DNA of 64,000 bases, from positions 62,001 to 126,000 of the forward strand of contig NZ_FNEQ01000014.1 in assembly GCF_900100205.1 (NCBI RefSeq), in the 5' to 3' direction. The translations under genes and the position numbers were made by a program. Of this stretch, positions 26,934 to 34,195 are shown piece by piece. The DNA is from Duganella sp. OV510 (GTDB lineage: Bacteria > Pseudomonadota > Gammaproteobacteria > Burkholderiales > Burkholderiaceae_D). The notes beneath the pieces are model-generated. The model did not search any database, was not told where the DNA came from, and worked only from the letters and a program-made list of their open reading frames with translations. The stretch's first letter is position 1, and every line of letters begins with the position of its first letter.

Positions 26934-27843
26934 GAACAAGGACTTTCTGCTGACCTCATTGCTGGCAGAGTTGCGTACCCTCACGGAACGGATTGCCGTC
27001 GCTGAAGCTGGAGAGGATGCGCGCGCCATCAAGAAAGTCCGCGTCGGCCTGGAGCAGGTGACGTCGCAGTTGAAAAGCGTGACCACCAAGCTCGACCCCA
27101 TACTGCGCCCGGAATCCATCTTCGACCCCACCGACCCGAACACGTCGGGCCGGGTCGTCGCGCTGACCCTGGTCGCGCAGACCAAACATCCGCTGGCGAA
27201 AATTCCGGAATTCTACGGCGCCGGCGTGTACGCCATCTACTACAAAGGCGACTTCGCACCCTACGCGCAGTTGAAGGGCCGCGACCACCCGATCTACGTC
27301 GGCAAGGCAGATCCAGACAACCAGGCGGCCAAAGACGCGGTCAGCCAAGGCACCAAGCTGTCCGCCCGCCTCAACGAGCACGCGCGCAGCATCAGGAAAG
27401 CCGCCACTACGCTGGACATCAACGATTTCGAGTGCCGCTTCCTGATCGTGCAGACCGGCTTCCAGAAATCAGCCGAGGATTACCTGATCAACTTCTTCAA
27501 GCCGATCTGGAACTCCGAAACCAAAATATGCTTTGGTCTGGGCAAGCACGGGGACAGTTCCGACACGCGCGGCAACAAGCGCTCACCATGGGACACGATG
27601 CATCCTGGCCGGGAGTGGGCCAGCGCCACCACAGAGAATCAAAAGGCGCCGGAAACGATCATTGAGCAGATCAGCGCGCATCTCACAGAGCACCAGCCAT
27701 ACGCCGATATCCACGAAATCTTCAAGCGCTTCACCGAAGACATGCACCAGCTGGATTCAGACCGTTTCTACACGCCGGCACACGGCGTCGTCGAGCTGGA
27801 GGCAGCGGACCACGACCCGGCGAGCCCGGACGCTACTCCCTGA
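26920..27843 (+). CDS. Eco29kI-family GIY-YIG restriction endonuclease
   Basis: Protein of 307 aa. The catalytic GIY-YIG core is read as GVYAIYYKG (about 102) and PIYVGKA (about 124), with Arg and His in ARLNEHARSIR, Glu in AEDYLINFF and Asn in PIWN: the same residue set as Eco29kI, which cuts CCGCGG. An additional N-terminal helical segment of about 90 residues and a C-terminal tail make it longer than Eco29kI. Specificity may therefore differ. Its 3' end overlaps the convergent methyltransferase by 11 bases, and its start overlaps the helicase gene. Confidence 0.85.
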   Translation: MATGKNKDFLLTSLLAELRTLTERIAVAEAGEDARAIKKVRVGLEQVTSQLKSVTTKLDPILRPESIFDPTDPNTSGRVVALTLVAQTKHPLAKIPEFYGAGVYAIYYKGDFAPYAQLKGRDHPIYVGKADPDNQAAKDAVSQGTKLSARLNEHARSIRKAATTLDINDFECRFLIVQTGFQKSAEDYLINFFKPIWNSETKICFGLGKHGDSSDTRGNKRSPWDTMHPGREWASATTENQKAPETIIEQISAHLTEHQPYADIHEIFKRFTEDMHQLDSDRFYTPAHGVVELEAADHDPASPDATP

Positions 27844-29050
27844 GCAAGTCACATACGCTCTTGGCCATCACGGACGCCAGGTGTACCGGCACGGCATTGC
27901 CGAGCTGACGCATGATCTCGCCCCAGGTGCCTTCAAACAGGAAGGCATCCGGGAAGGTTTGAATGCGCGCCGATTCGCGCACGGTGAAGTAGCGGACCGA
28001 TCCATCCACACGCCGCAGCATATTTTCGCCGCCGGGCACACCATGGTCGCCTGCCTTCAACGCCTTCGCCGGCTCGTCCAGCGGGCTGCCGGTGTGGCCG
28101 GGATAGATGCGCGCGCCAGGCTGAAAACGGTGCGCCTGTACCTTGCCGGGGAAGCGCTCGGGATCGGGCAAATCGGCAATGGCATCGCGCACGGTGCGCC
28201 AGGCGAGCAGATTGCTGCCGTAGTCGGTGTCGATCAGCGCGCTGATCTTTTTCTCGGCGCCGGCCGGCTTGGACGGGCGCTGGCGCGTTGCCACCTTATG
28301 CCGCTCCCAATATTCGCTGGAGCCCCACTGCGAGAGCAGCAGCGCGTCGCTGCTATGCGTCTCGGCGGGCGGCTCCCAGACCTTGCCCTCGTCCCCGCGG
28401 ATGCCGACAAAGAAAACACGCATGCGCTTCTGGGGGACGCCATAGTTCGCCGCGTTCACCAGCTTGAAAGTGACGTTGTACTCGCTGGTGATCCCCGGCT
28501 TCTGCTGCCACTTGCGCAAGCGGGTCAGATGATCGCCCCATTGCTCCTTGGGCTTCGCCATCAGCGACGGGAACTCCAGCTGCAGCAGAATATAGTCGAA
28601 GTAATCGGCGAAGGCGGCGCGCGTCAGCCCCTGCACGTTCTCGAAGACGAACGTGCGCGGACGCGCCTCGCGCACAGCGCGTATCGCCTGCGGGAACATA
28701 TCTCGCTCGTCCAGGAAGCCGCCATGTTTGCCGCCCATGGAGAACGGCTGGCATGGTGGACCGCCGGTGATCAGATCGATCCCTTCGAAGGCGCCGTACT
28801 TGAAGTTCTTGACGTCACCCTCGGTCACATCCGGCCAATGGCTGATCGGATCGACCTTGTGCAGCTTGTTGTGGCGAATGGTATTGCAGGCGTGCGCATT
28901 CCATTCCACGACCGCTCGGTGAGCGACACCATGCTCGGAAAAACCCATTGCCAAGCCGCCAGCGCCGGCGAAAAGTTCGATCGATGTCAGCGTGCGCGGG
29001 GCAAACGTGAGCAGATCTTCGTTGGGGGCGGTGAGAGACGGGTTGTACAT
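27833..29050 (-). CDS. C5-cytosine DNA methyltransferase, partner of the Eco29kI-like enzyme
   Basis: Protein of 405 aa with all main Dcm-type motifs: motif I IELFAGAGGLAMGF, motif IV GGPPCQPFS with the catalytic Cys, motif VI FVFENVQG, motif VIII PQKRMRVFFVG and motif X RQLGNAVPVHLA. The target recognition domain is in the segment before motif IX and gives the site, presumably the one cut by the neighbouring nuclease. Convergent and overlapping gene ends are common in restriction-modification pairs. GC-rich like the nuclease gene, unlike the second methyltransferase in this window. Confidence 0.9.
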   Translation of the reverse strand: MYNPSLTAPNEDLLTFAPRTLTSIELFAGAGGLAMGFSEHGVAHRAVVEWNAHACNTIRHNKLHKVDPISHWPDVTEGDVKNFKYGAFEGIDLITGGPPCQPFSMGGKHGGFLDERDMFPQAIRAVREARPRTFVFENVQGLTRAAFADYFDYILLQLEFPSLMAKPKEQWGDHLTRLRKWQQKPGITSEYNVTFKLVNAANYGVPQKRMRVFFVGIRGDEGKVWEPPAETHSSDALLLSQWGSSEYWERHKVATRQRPSKPAGAEKKISALIDTDYGSNLLAWRTVRDAIADLPDPERFPGKVQAHRFQPGARIYPGHTGSPLDEPAKALKAGDHGVPGGENMLRRVDGSVRYFTVRESARIQTFPDAFLFEGTWGEIMRQLGNAVPVHLASVMAKSVCDLLRE

Positions 29051-29242
29051 GGTGTGTTTAACGATCGGATTGAATCTGTGCGGTCCAACCAGACGTCGAC
29101 ATCTGTTAGCGCGATATTACTCGATCAGAAGTGCGCTGGTCGGGACTGCGGAAGTATAAAGCAACGCGTCGTCGCGACCAAACTACCTGAGCGCTTCATC
29201 GGTGATTTTACTGTTTTTTTATACAGCCATCAATAGAAAGTG

Positions 29243-29274
29243 TTTGACTGTGTCAAAATGATCTTGAATAAATT
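29243..29274 (+). promoter_or_regulatory. Palindrome with promoter-like elements before the first vsr gene
   Basis: TTTGAC-TGT-GTCAAA (29243-29257) is a perfect 6-base inverted repeat whose left arm contains a -35-like TTGACT (29244-29249). An AT-rich -10 candidate (TAAATT) lies about 19 bases on. The overlap of palindrome and -35 suggests a repressor site controlling vsr, possibly also the divergent methyltransferase, but no regulator gene can be assigned. The remaining bases between 29051 and 29242 show no other structure. Confidence 0.35.
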
Positions 29275-29319
29275 ATGGCAGATCCAACCTCGCTTTTGTT
29301 GAAGGACAAAGGGGGCGAG

Positions 29320-29763
29320 ATGGTTGATTCCATAGACCGCGACGCGCGCAGCGCTGTCATGTCACGTGTGAAGAGCAAGGACACGCGGCCCGAAATGGTG
29401 GTGCGCAAGCTTGTGTTCGCTGCAGGTTATCGTTACCGGCTACATGTCAGATCTCTGCCAGGCTCTCCTGACTTGGTATTCAGCGCCCGCAAGAAAGTAA
29501 TTTTTGTGCATGGGTGTTTCTGGCATCGCCATGAGAACTGCAGCTTGGCGCGTCTGCCAAAATCGCGAGTTGAATTCTGGACGGAGAAGCTGGATGGCAA
29601 TAAAGCCAGGGACGAACATAGCCGCGAAGCGCTTACTCAGGCGGGCTGGGAAGTGCTTGTTGTGTGGAAGTGTGAACTCAAACATCGAGACCAACTCGAT
29701 AAAAGAATCCGATCATTTCTAGGTTCGGTGACTCATTCCCAAACTGGCAGCGAAAAACCTTGA
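29320..29763 (+). CDS. vsr: Very short patch repair (Vsr) endonuclease, first copy
   Basis: Protein of 147 aa that nicks DNA at T:G mismatches produced by deamination of 5-methylcytosine. Catalytic region: PGSPDLVFSARKKVIFVHGCFWHRHENC, where the Asp and the His residues are the metal and catalytic ligands, and the Cys/His set holds structural zinc. The start at 29320 (after GGGGGCGAG) makes the protein begin MVDSIDRDARSAVMSRV like other Vsr; an ATG 45 bases upstream adds an unusual tail. It probably serves the methyltransferase encoded divergently upstream. Confidence 0.85.
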   Translation: MVDSIDRDARSAVMSRVKSKDTRPEMVVRKLVFAAGYRYRLHVRSLPGSPDLVFSARKKVIFVHGCFWHRHENCSLARLPKSRVEFWTEKLDGNKARDEHSREALTQAGWEVLVVWKCELKHRDQLDKRIRSFLGSVTHSQTGSEKP

Positions 29764-29803
29764 GCCTACTTGATAATGTAGTGGTCGCGAGATTGGCGAT
29801 ATG

Positions 29804-30001
29804 TCAGCCATGCAGTTTGAAAATTACGCTCATGGGACTGCTCCCTGTGTGGCTCTGATACTGCACTTTTCCGTGATAGATAAACGGCGCGCCTTTCCCG
29901 TTTTCTAGCTTGGTCTCGCGCACGAACAGATGGATGGCCACGCCATTTTGTTCATGTTCGATGATATCTCTGCCTTTCTTGCTGGTCGAAAAAATTATCA
30001 A
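29804..30001 (-). pseudogene. Remnant of a DUF3427 (defence helicase) C-terminus
   Basis: The 65-codon frame reads STSKKGRDIIEHEQNGV, then IHLFVRE, GAPFIYHGKVQYQSH and PMSVIFKL before its stop. This is the end of a DUF3427 domain, which closes large superfamily 2 helicase proteins often found in defence islands. The upstream part of the gene is gone: the frame is blocked beyond its first codons and the opposite strand holds the sigma-factor promoter. It is therefore a 3' fragment, most likely not translated. Identification is from motif memory and needs a profile search. Confidence 0.6.
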
Positions 30002-30007
30002 AAGAAA

Positions 30008-30074
30008 GTTACCAGCTGATGCTTACTGAAGGTAACTAATGTAGAATTGCTAAAACATAATTGTTATTTATAAT
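30008..30074 (+). promoter_or_regulatory. Promoter and inverted repeat upstream of the sigma-factor operon
   Basis: TATAAT at 30069-30074 is a perfect -10 box; the best -35 is TTGCTA at 30048-30053 with a 15-base spacer. Just upstream lies AGTTACC (30008-30014) and its exact inverse GGTAACT (30032-30038), 17 bases apart, a plausible operator or activator site. Transcription would start near 30081, about 70 bases before the chosen ATG. A primary-type -10 box would suit both RpoD and the RpoD-like product of the operon. Confidence 0.5.
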
Positions 30075-30149
30075 ACGTTTTAGTCCACATGAATGCAGGG
30101 AATCAGGACGCTGGCAAATCATGCTCAAAACAATATGGGCGGAGATAGC

Positions 30150-32708
30150 ATGCCCCCTCTTAATCAATTTTTTAAGATGGCCGTCATGGCTGGCGTGGAA
30201 AGTGCCGTGCAGCTCCACATCGATCGTGGCGATGATCTCAACGCCCGCGACTCGAGCGGGTTAACTTTGCTCATGCTGTCGGCAGCAAAGAATAAAGCTG
30301 CCATGTGCCAATTACTGCTGAACGCCGGAGCTGACGGTGCTTTGCTTGACCCTGCAGGTCGAACCGCTCATGCCATCGCTATTGCGGCGGGTGCTCAACA
30401 AGCAGTTGAGGTGTTAGGGCTACCTAGTGCAATTCCTCAGCCTTCTACGATACCTGAGCCGGCACAGGTACAGACGAGAGCCGACGCCCCCTTCCTCCAC
30501 GCTGAGTGTGCAGGCGTCGCTGAGTCAGCTTTTGATGTGACCTCGGCCGAAGAAAGTCTGCAAACGCCCGTTGCCGCACCCATGCCTCAACTCATTTTAG
30601 AAAATGACGAGGATGGATTTTCCTTATTCGACTGGGAGCCTGAAGAAGAGCTTTTGCCACCTGAGCTAGACCCTACCTTAGTAGCCGAAGCCAGTGCAGT
30701 TCAAGCCGCCATCTCAGCACACGAACCAATCGATTCGTCAGCCGACTGGGATGATGTCGATGCGTTCCTGCCTGACCAATCCGTTCCATTCATACGCAAA
30801 GACGACGTTGAGGCCAGGGAACGCCTACGGCTACTGCTTTTGAGAGCATATCGAGAAGGCAGCGTGCCAAGCATGGAGGTCGAATCATTATCAACGAACG
30901 CGGACGGCAGTACCAATCCAGAATTTGAGGCCTTGCTGACTTTGCTCCTGAATGACTTGGGGGCCGAGATCGATGAGCGATTTGAATATGCATCATCCAA
31001 CGAAGATTTCACTGTGTTCGTCTCTCCTCAAGAGAGCGAGGACGAAGAAGAGCTCATCGACAACGCCATGCAATTCGTCGACAGTGCCGCATCCCGGCGA
31101 GCCGAACCCTTACGCACCTATCTCAGGGACTTCCAAAAGATCAAGTTGATTTCTGGCGAAGAAGAGGTTGTACTCGCTCAGCGAATGGAACAACAACATA
31201 ATCGAGCCCTGGATGCCTTGGGTCTCTGGCCCCATGGTATCGAGGAGGTATTGGCCGCCGGTCGCTTGGTTCAGGCCAAGAAGCAAACACTATTCTCTAT
31301 GTCGATGGGACCTATTGAGGCACAACCGGAATTAGACGATACAGACGACGAACCTGTCATTGTGGCTGCAGCGGATAGCAGTGGTGATGAGAGCGATGAG
31401 GAAGCCGAAGAGTCTGCTGTTACCTCGGATAACGCAGCAAGCCTTTTCTTTGATGCCCTACTTCGCTTAAGCGAGTCGGTGATAAATCCGCAATTGGCTA
31501 ACAGCACTCATGAAATTAGAGAGCACCTTGATTCGCTGAGACTTAATACGTCATTCCTGTTCGGACTAGCTAAGGCCGCAGCTACCGATACTCATGAATC
31601 GGCTAACGCATTTTTAGTCGCAATGACGGGCTACCTGCAAGCTCGTGAGCAGATGGCTTCCGCCAACTTAAAACTGGCGTTCCATATCGCCAAAAAATAT
31701 CTGTATAGCGGCGAGCCTCTTGACGACTTGGCCCAAGAAGCAAATATCGGTCTGATGAAAGCGGTCGAACGCTTTGATTGGCGACGGGGTTATAAGTTTT
31801 CGACTTATGCAACTTGGTGGATACGGCAGCAGGTAAGCCGTGCCGTTGCAGATACTGTCCGCACAATACGAATTCCTGTTCATGTTCACGAAAAGCTTCA
31901 AAGACTCTCAAAAGAAATGCGAGCCTTTGAATCGGAAACTGGACGCCCGCCGGAGCCCGCAGAAATCGCAGAGCGTCTGGGCATCAGCTTACGGATTCTC
32001 CGAACCCTTGAGCGGATTTCGCAAGAGCCCACATTTATTGACGATGAATTTGATGACGAGCTGATCGATGCAAGTGCCTATAGCAGCCTTGTGTCGCCAG
32101 ATCCGTTTGAGTCCTGTGCAGAATCTCAATTCTGCCGGACAGTGGACTCTGTAATTTTGGCGCTCAAACTGAAAGAAGAAAAGGTGATTCGCCTACGCTT
32201 CGGCATCGGAGTGAATAGCTCCTTCACTCTTGAGGAAGTTGGCGTGGCCTACGGTGTTACAAGGGAACGCATCCGCCAGGTCGAAGCCAAATCTCTTCGA
32301 AAGCTACGGAGTCCCATTCATTCAGATCGGCTGTTATTGGCATTCTCTGGATGTCTGCCTGTGAGGGGGAGAAAACCGCTAAGCGTCGACGTGCCAGCAG
32401 AAGCAGATGAGGCAGCCGGTGATATCCGGATTAATGCAGAGCCAATCAATGATCTGGAAGCACCTCCAAGCGTTGAATCTGCTAGACCTGATGCCTTCAT
32501 CCAATTGCCAGCGACATCCAAGTCTTTAGGCCGGTTGTTGTCGCAAATGGAGGGCTCAGGTATTCGCGTGCTAGATGATCGCCAAGGGGAATCAGGGAAA
32601 ATTTGGGTAGATGTTGCAGATACCAGCGATGGACAGTATCGCAAGCTCGTTCGCAAGCTGTTAGCTGTCGGTTTTGAATTTTCGCCAGGAAAAGGCTACT
32701 GGAAATGA
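30150..32708 (+). CDS. Ankyrin-repeat RpoD-like sigma factor heading a defence operon
   Basis: Protein of 852 aa. Residues 1-90 form two to three ankyrin repeats (NARDSSGLTLLMLSAAKNKA). About 90-320 is an acidic unrecognised region. Sigma region 1.2 is at about 322-350 (YLRDFQKIKLISGEEE); an acidic insert follows; region 2 is at 504-575, with YKFSTYATWWIRQQ essentially as in RpoD; region 3 follows; region 4 ends in GVTRERIRQVEAKSLRKLR near 703-720. A tail of about 130 residues ends in a small unknown domain. It should recognise primary-type promoters. The ATG at 30150 has GGAG 5 bases upstream, better than the ATG at 30093. Its stop overlaps the MutL-like gene by ATGA, so it belongs to the operon. 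Confidence 0.85.
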   Translation: MPPLNQFFKMAVMAGVESAVQLHIDRGDDLNARDSSGLTLLMLSAAKNKAAMCQLLLNAGADGALLDPAGRTAHAIAIAAGAQQAVEVLGLPSAIPQPSTIPEPAQVQTRADAPFLHAECAGVAESAFDVTSAEESLQTPVAAPMPQLILENDEDGFSLFDWEPEEELLPPELDPTLVAEASAVQAAISAHEPIDSSADWDDVDAFLPDQSVPFIRKDDVEARERLRLLLLRAYREGSVPSMEVESLSTNADGSTNPEFEALLTLLLNDLGAEIDERFEYASSNEDFTVFVSPQESEDEEELIDNAMQFVDSAASRRAEPLRTYLRDFQKIKLISGEEEVVLAQRMEQQHNRALDALGLWPHGIEEVLAAGRLVQAKKQTLFSMSMGPIEAQPELDDTDDEPVIVAAADSSGDESDEEAEESAVTSDNAASLFFDALLRLSESVINPQLANSTHEIREHLDSLRLNTSFLFGLAKAAATDTHESANAFLVAMTGYLQAREQMASANLKLAFHIAKKYLYSGEPLDDLAQEANIGLMKAVERFDWRRGYKFSTYATWWIRQQVSRAVADTVRTIRIPVHVHEKLQRLSKEMRAFESETGRPPEPAEIAERLGISLRILRTLERISQEPTFIDDEFDDELIDASAYSSLVSPDPFESCAESQFCRTVDSVILALKLKEEKVIRLRFGIGVNSSFTLEEVGVAYGVTRERIRQVEAKSLRKLRSPIHSDRLLLAFSGCLPVRGRKPLSVDVPAEADEAAGDIRINAEPINDLEAPPSVESARPDAFIQLPATSKSLGRLLSQMEGSGIRVLDDRQGESGKIWVDVADTSDGQYRKLVRKLLAVGFEFSPGKGYWK

Positions 32709-34192
32709 TTTTGAAAACACGTAGTGCACCACCTCACGCAATGGCTATGCTTGAGGCTCTCCGGGGGTTAGGCTATTCAACCTCTGCGGCGCTGGCCGAT
32801 ATCATCGACAACAGCATCTCCGCCGCAGCAAAGGAAGTCCGCGTTGATTTCGTTTGGGATGGCACTGCGAGTCGTATTTCCATTTTGGATAACGGCCGAG
32901 GCATGACCGACTCTGAGCTGGAAAGTGCGATGCGACTGGGCGATAAAAATCCACTTGATGTTCGTGCTTCGCATGATCTTGGCCGCTTTGGGATGGGGCT
33001 AAAAACGGCGTCGTTCTCGCAATGCCGGCGACTAACTGTAAAGACCATAAAAAATGAAACCGAAAGCTGCTTGCGTTGGGATTTGGACGAGTTGGCGGCA
33101 AACCCCGAGGGTGGATGGCTTTTATTTGAAGGCCCGGCCTCTGGTTCGGGTGGCTATCTCAACGCACTCACCGCTGCGAAATCTGGCACGCTAGTGCTCT
33201 GGGAGCTGATGGATCGAATCGTTACGGATGGCTATACAGGCGATAACTTTAATGACTTGATCGATACCGTTGAATCGCATTTGGCAATGATTTTTCATCG
33301 CCTGCTGCAAGGTCCGCGTGCAAAGCTCAAACTCCTCCTTAACGGCAGAGCTGTCGTACCCTGGGACCCATTTATGTCAGGGCATTCTGCGAAGCCCTGG
33401 ACCTCGCCGGTCACGAATCATTCGACCAGTTACGGGAATGTCGCAGTTCAATGCCATGTGTTACCGCACCGCGACAAGCTAACGGCTGCTGAATTTGAGG
33501 AGAATGCGGGCCCCGCAGGCTGGACTGCACAGCAAGGCTTTTACGTATATCGAAATGAGCGTCTTCTCGTTGCGGGTGGCTGGCTAGGCTTGGGCAACGC
33601 CCGTGCCTGGAACCGAGAAGAAGCTCATCGCCTTGCTCGAATTCGACTCGACATCCCCAATACGGCAGACGCTGATTGGAAAATTGACGTTCGAAAATCC
33701 ACTGCACGCCCTCCCGTTTCACTGCGTCCTTGGTTGATGTCGCTCGCCGAGAACACTCGGGAACGCGCACGGCGGGTATTTGCATATCGAGGCACACCCG
33801 CTCCGACACAGGGCAATGTCCCTATTGAACAGGCTTGGCGTGTGGATCGCCTCAAAGCCGGAATTCGCTATCGCATCGATCCAAATCACCCATCCATTGC
33901 AGCTGTCTTGGCGAGTGCAGGGGAGCTTCAACCACTCATTCAGTCAATGCTGCGGGTCATCGAAGAAACCGTGCCGGTGCAACGTATCTGGCTGGATACC
34001 GCAGAAAATAAAGAGACTCCTCGGACAAACTTTGATGGAGAACCAAACGCAGCCATTATCGAAGTTGCGACTGTTCTCTTTGATGATCTCATAGAACGCA
34101 AAGGTTTCAGTGTGGAGGAGGCACGCAAGTCCATGCTACGCACTGAACCATTCCAAAAATATCCAACACTTGTCGCAAAACTTGGGAGCTAA
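32705..34192 (+). CDS. MutL/MORC-type GHKL ATPase of a restriction-like system
   Basis: Protein of 495 aa with a GHKL ATP-binding domain in the first 220 residues: N-box ADIIDNS (31-37), ILDNGRGM (about 60-67) and the lid motif GRFGMGLKTAS (about 93-103). A ribosomal S5-like second domain follows, then an unrecognised C-terminal part with helices. Known MutL/MORC relatives in bacteria sit beside Z1 ATPases, nucleases and methyltransferases and are thought to clamp DNA on ATP binding. It lacks a MutL endonuclease motif that I can see. Coupled to the sigma gene upstream; 3 bases separate it from the Z1 gene. Confidence 0.85.
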   Translation: MILKTRSAPPHAMAMLEALRGLGYSTSAALADIIDNSISAAAKEVRVDFVWDGTASRISILDNGRGMTDSELESAMRLGDKNPLDVRASHDLGRFGMGLKTASFSQCRRLTVKTIKNETESCLRWDLDELAANPEGGWLLFEGPASGSGGYLNALTAAKSGTLVLWELMDRIVTDGYTGDNFNDLIDTVESHLAMIFHRLLQGPRAKLKLLLNGRAVVPWDPFMSGHSAKPWTSPVTNHSTSYGNVAVQCHVLPHRDKLTAAEFEENAGPAGWTAQQGFYVYRNERLLVAGGWLGLGNARAWNREEAHRLARIRLDIPNTADADWKIDVRKSTARPPVSLRPWLMSLAENTRERARRVFAYRGTPAPTQGNVPIEQAWRVDRLKAGIRYRIDPNHPSIAAVLASAGELQPLIQSMLRVIEETVPVQRIWLDTAENKETPRTNFDGEPNAAIIEVATVLFDDLIERKGFSVEEARKSMLRTEPFQKYPTLVAKLGS

Positions 34193-34195
34193 AAC

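Larger units (their letters stand above)
29764..30149. other. Intergenic region between the two restriction-type modules
   Basis: This 386-base AT-rich stretch holds no intact gene. It contains the antisense remnant of a DUF3427 protein (29804-30001) and, closer to the sigma-factor gene, an inverted repeat and a promoter (both listed separately). It looks like the scar where an older defence gene was lost. Confidence 0.6.

Noticed and set aside
29275..29319. The upstream ATG at 29275 as start of the first vsr
   Set aside because: It adds 15 residues not seen in the family and has no ribosome site, while the ATG at 29320 has a G-rich site and gives a normal N-terminus.
30150..32708. The sigma factor as the ordinary housekeeping rpoD
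   Set aside because: It has N-terminal ankyrin repeats, lacks a normal RpoD layout, is AT-richer than the backbone and is coupled to defence genes; rpoD is normally beside dnaG.
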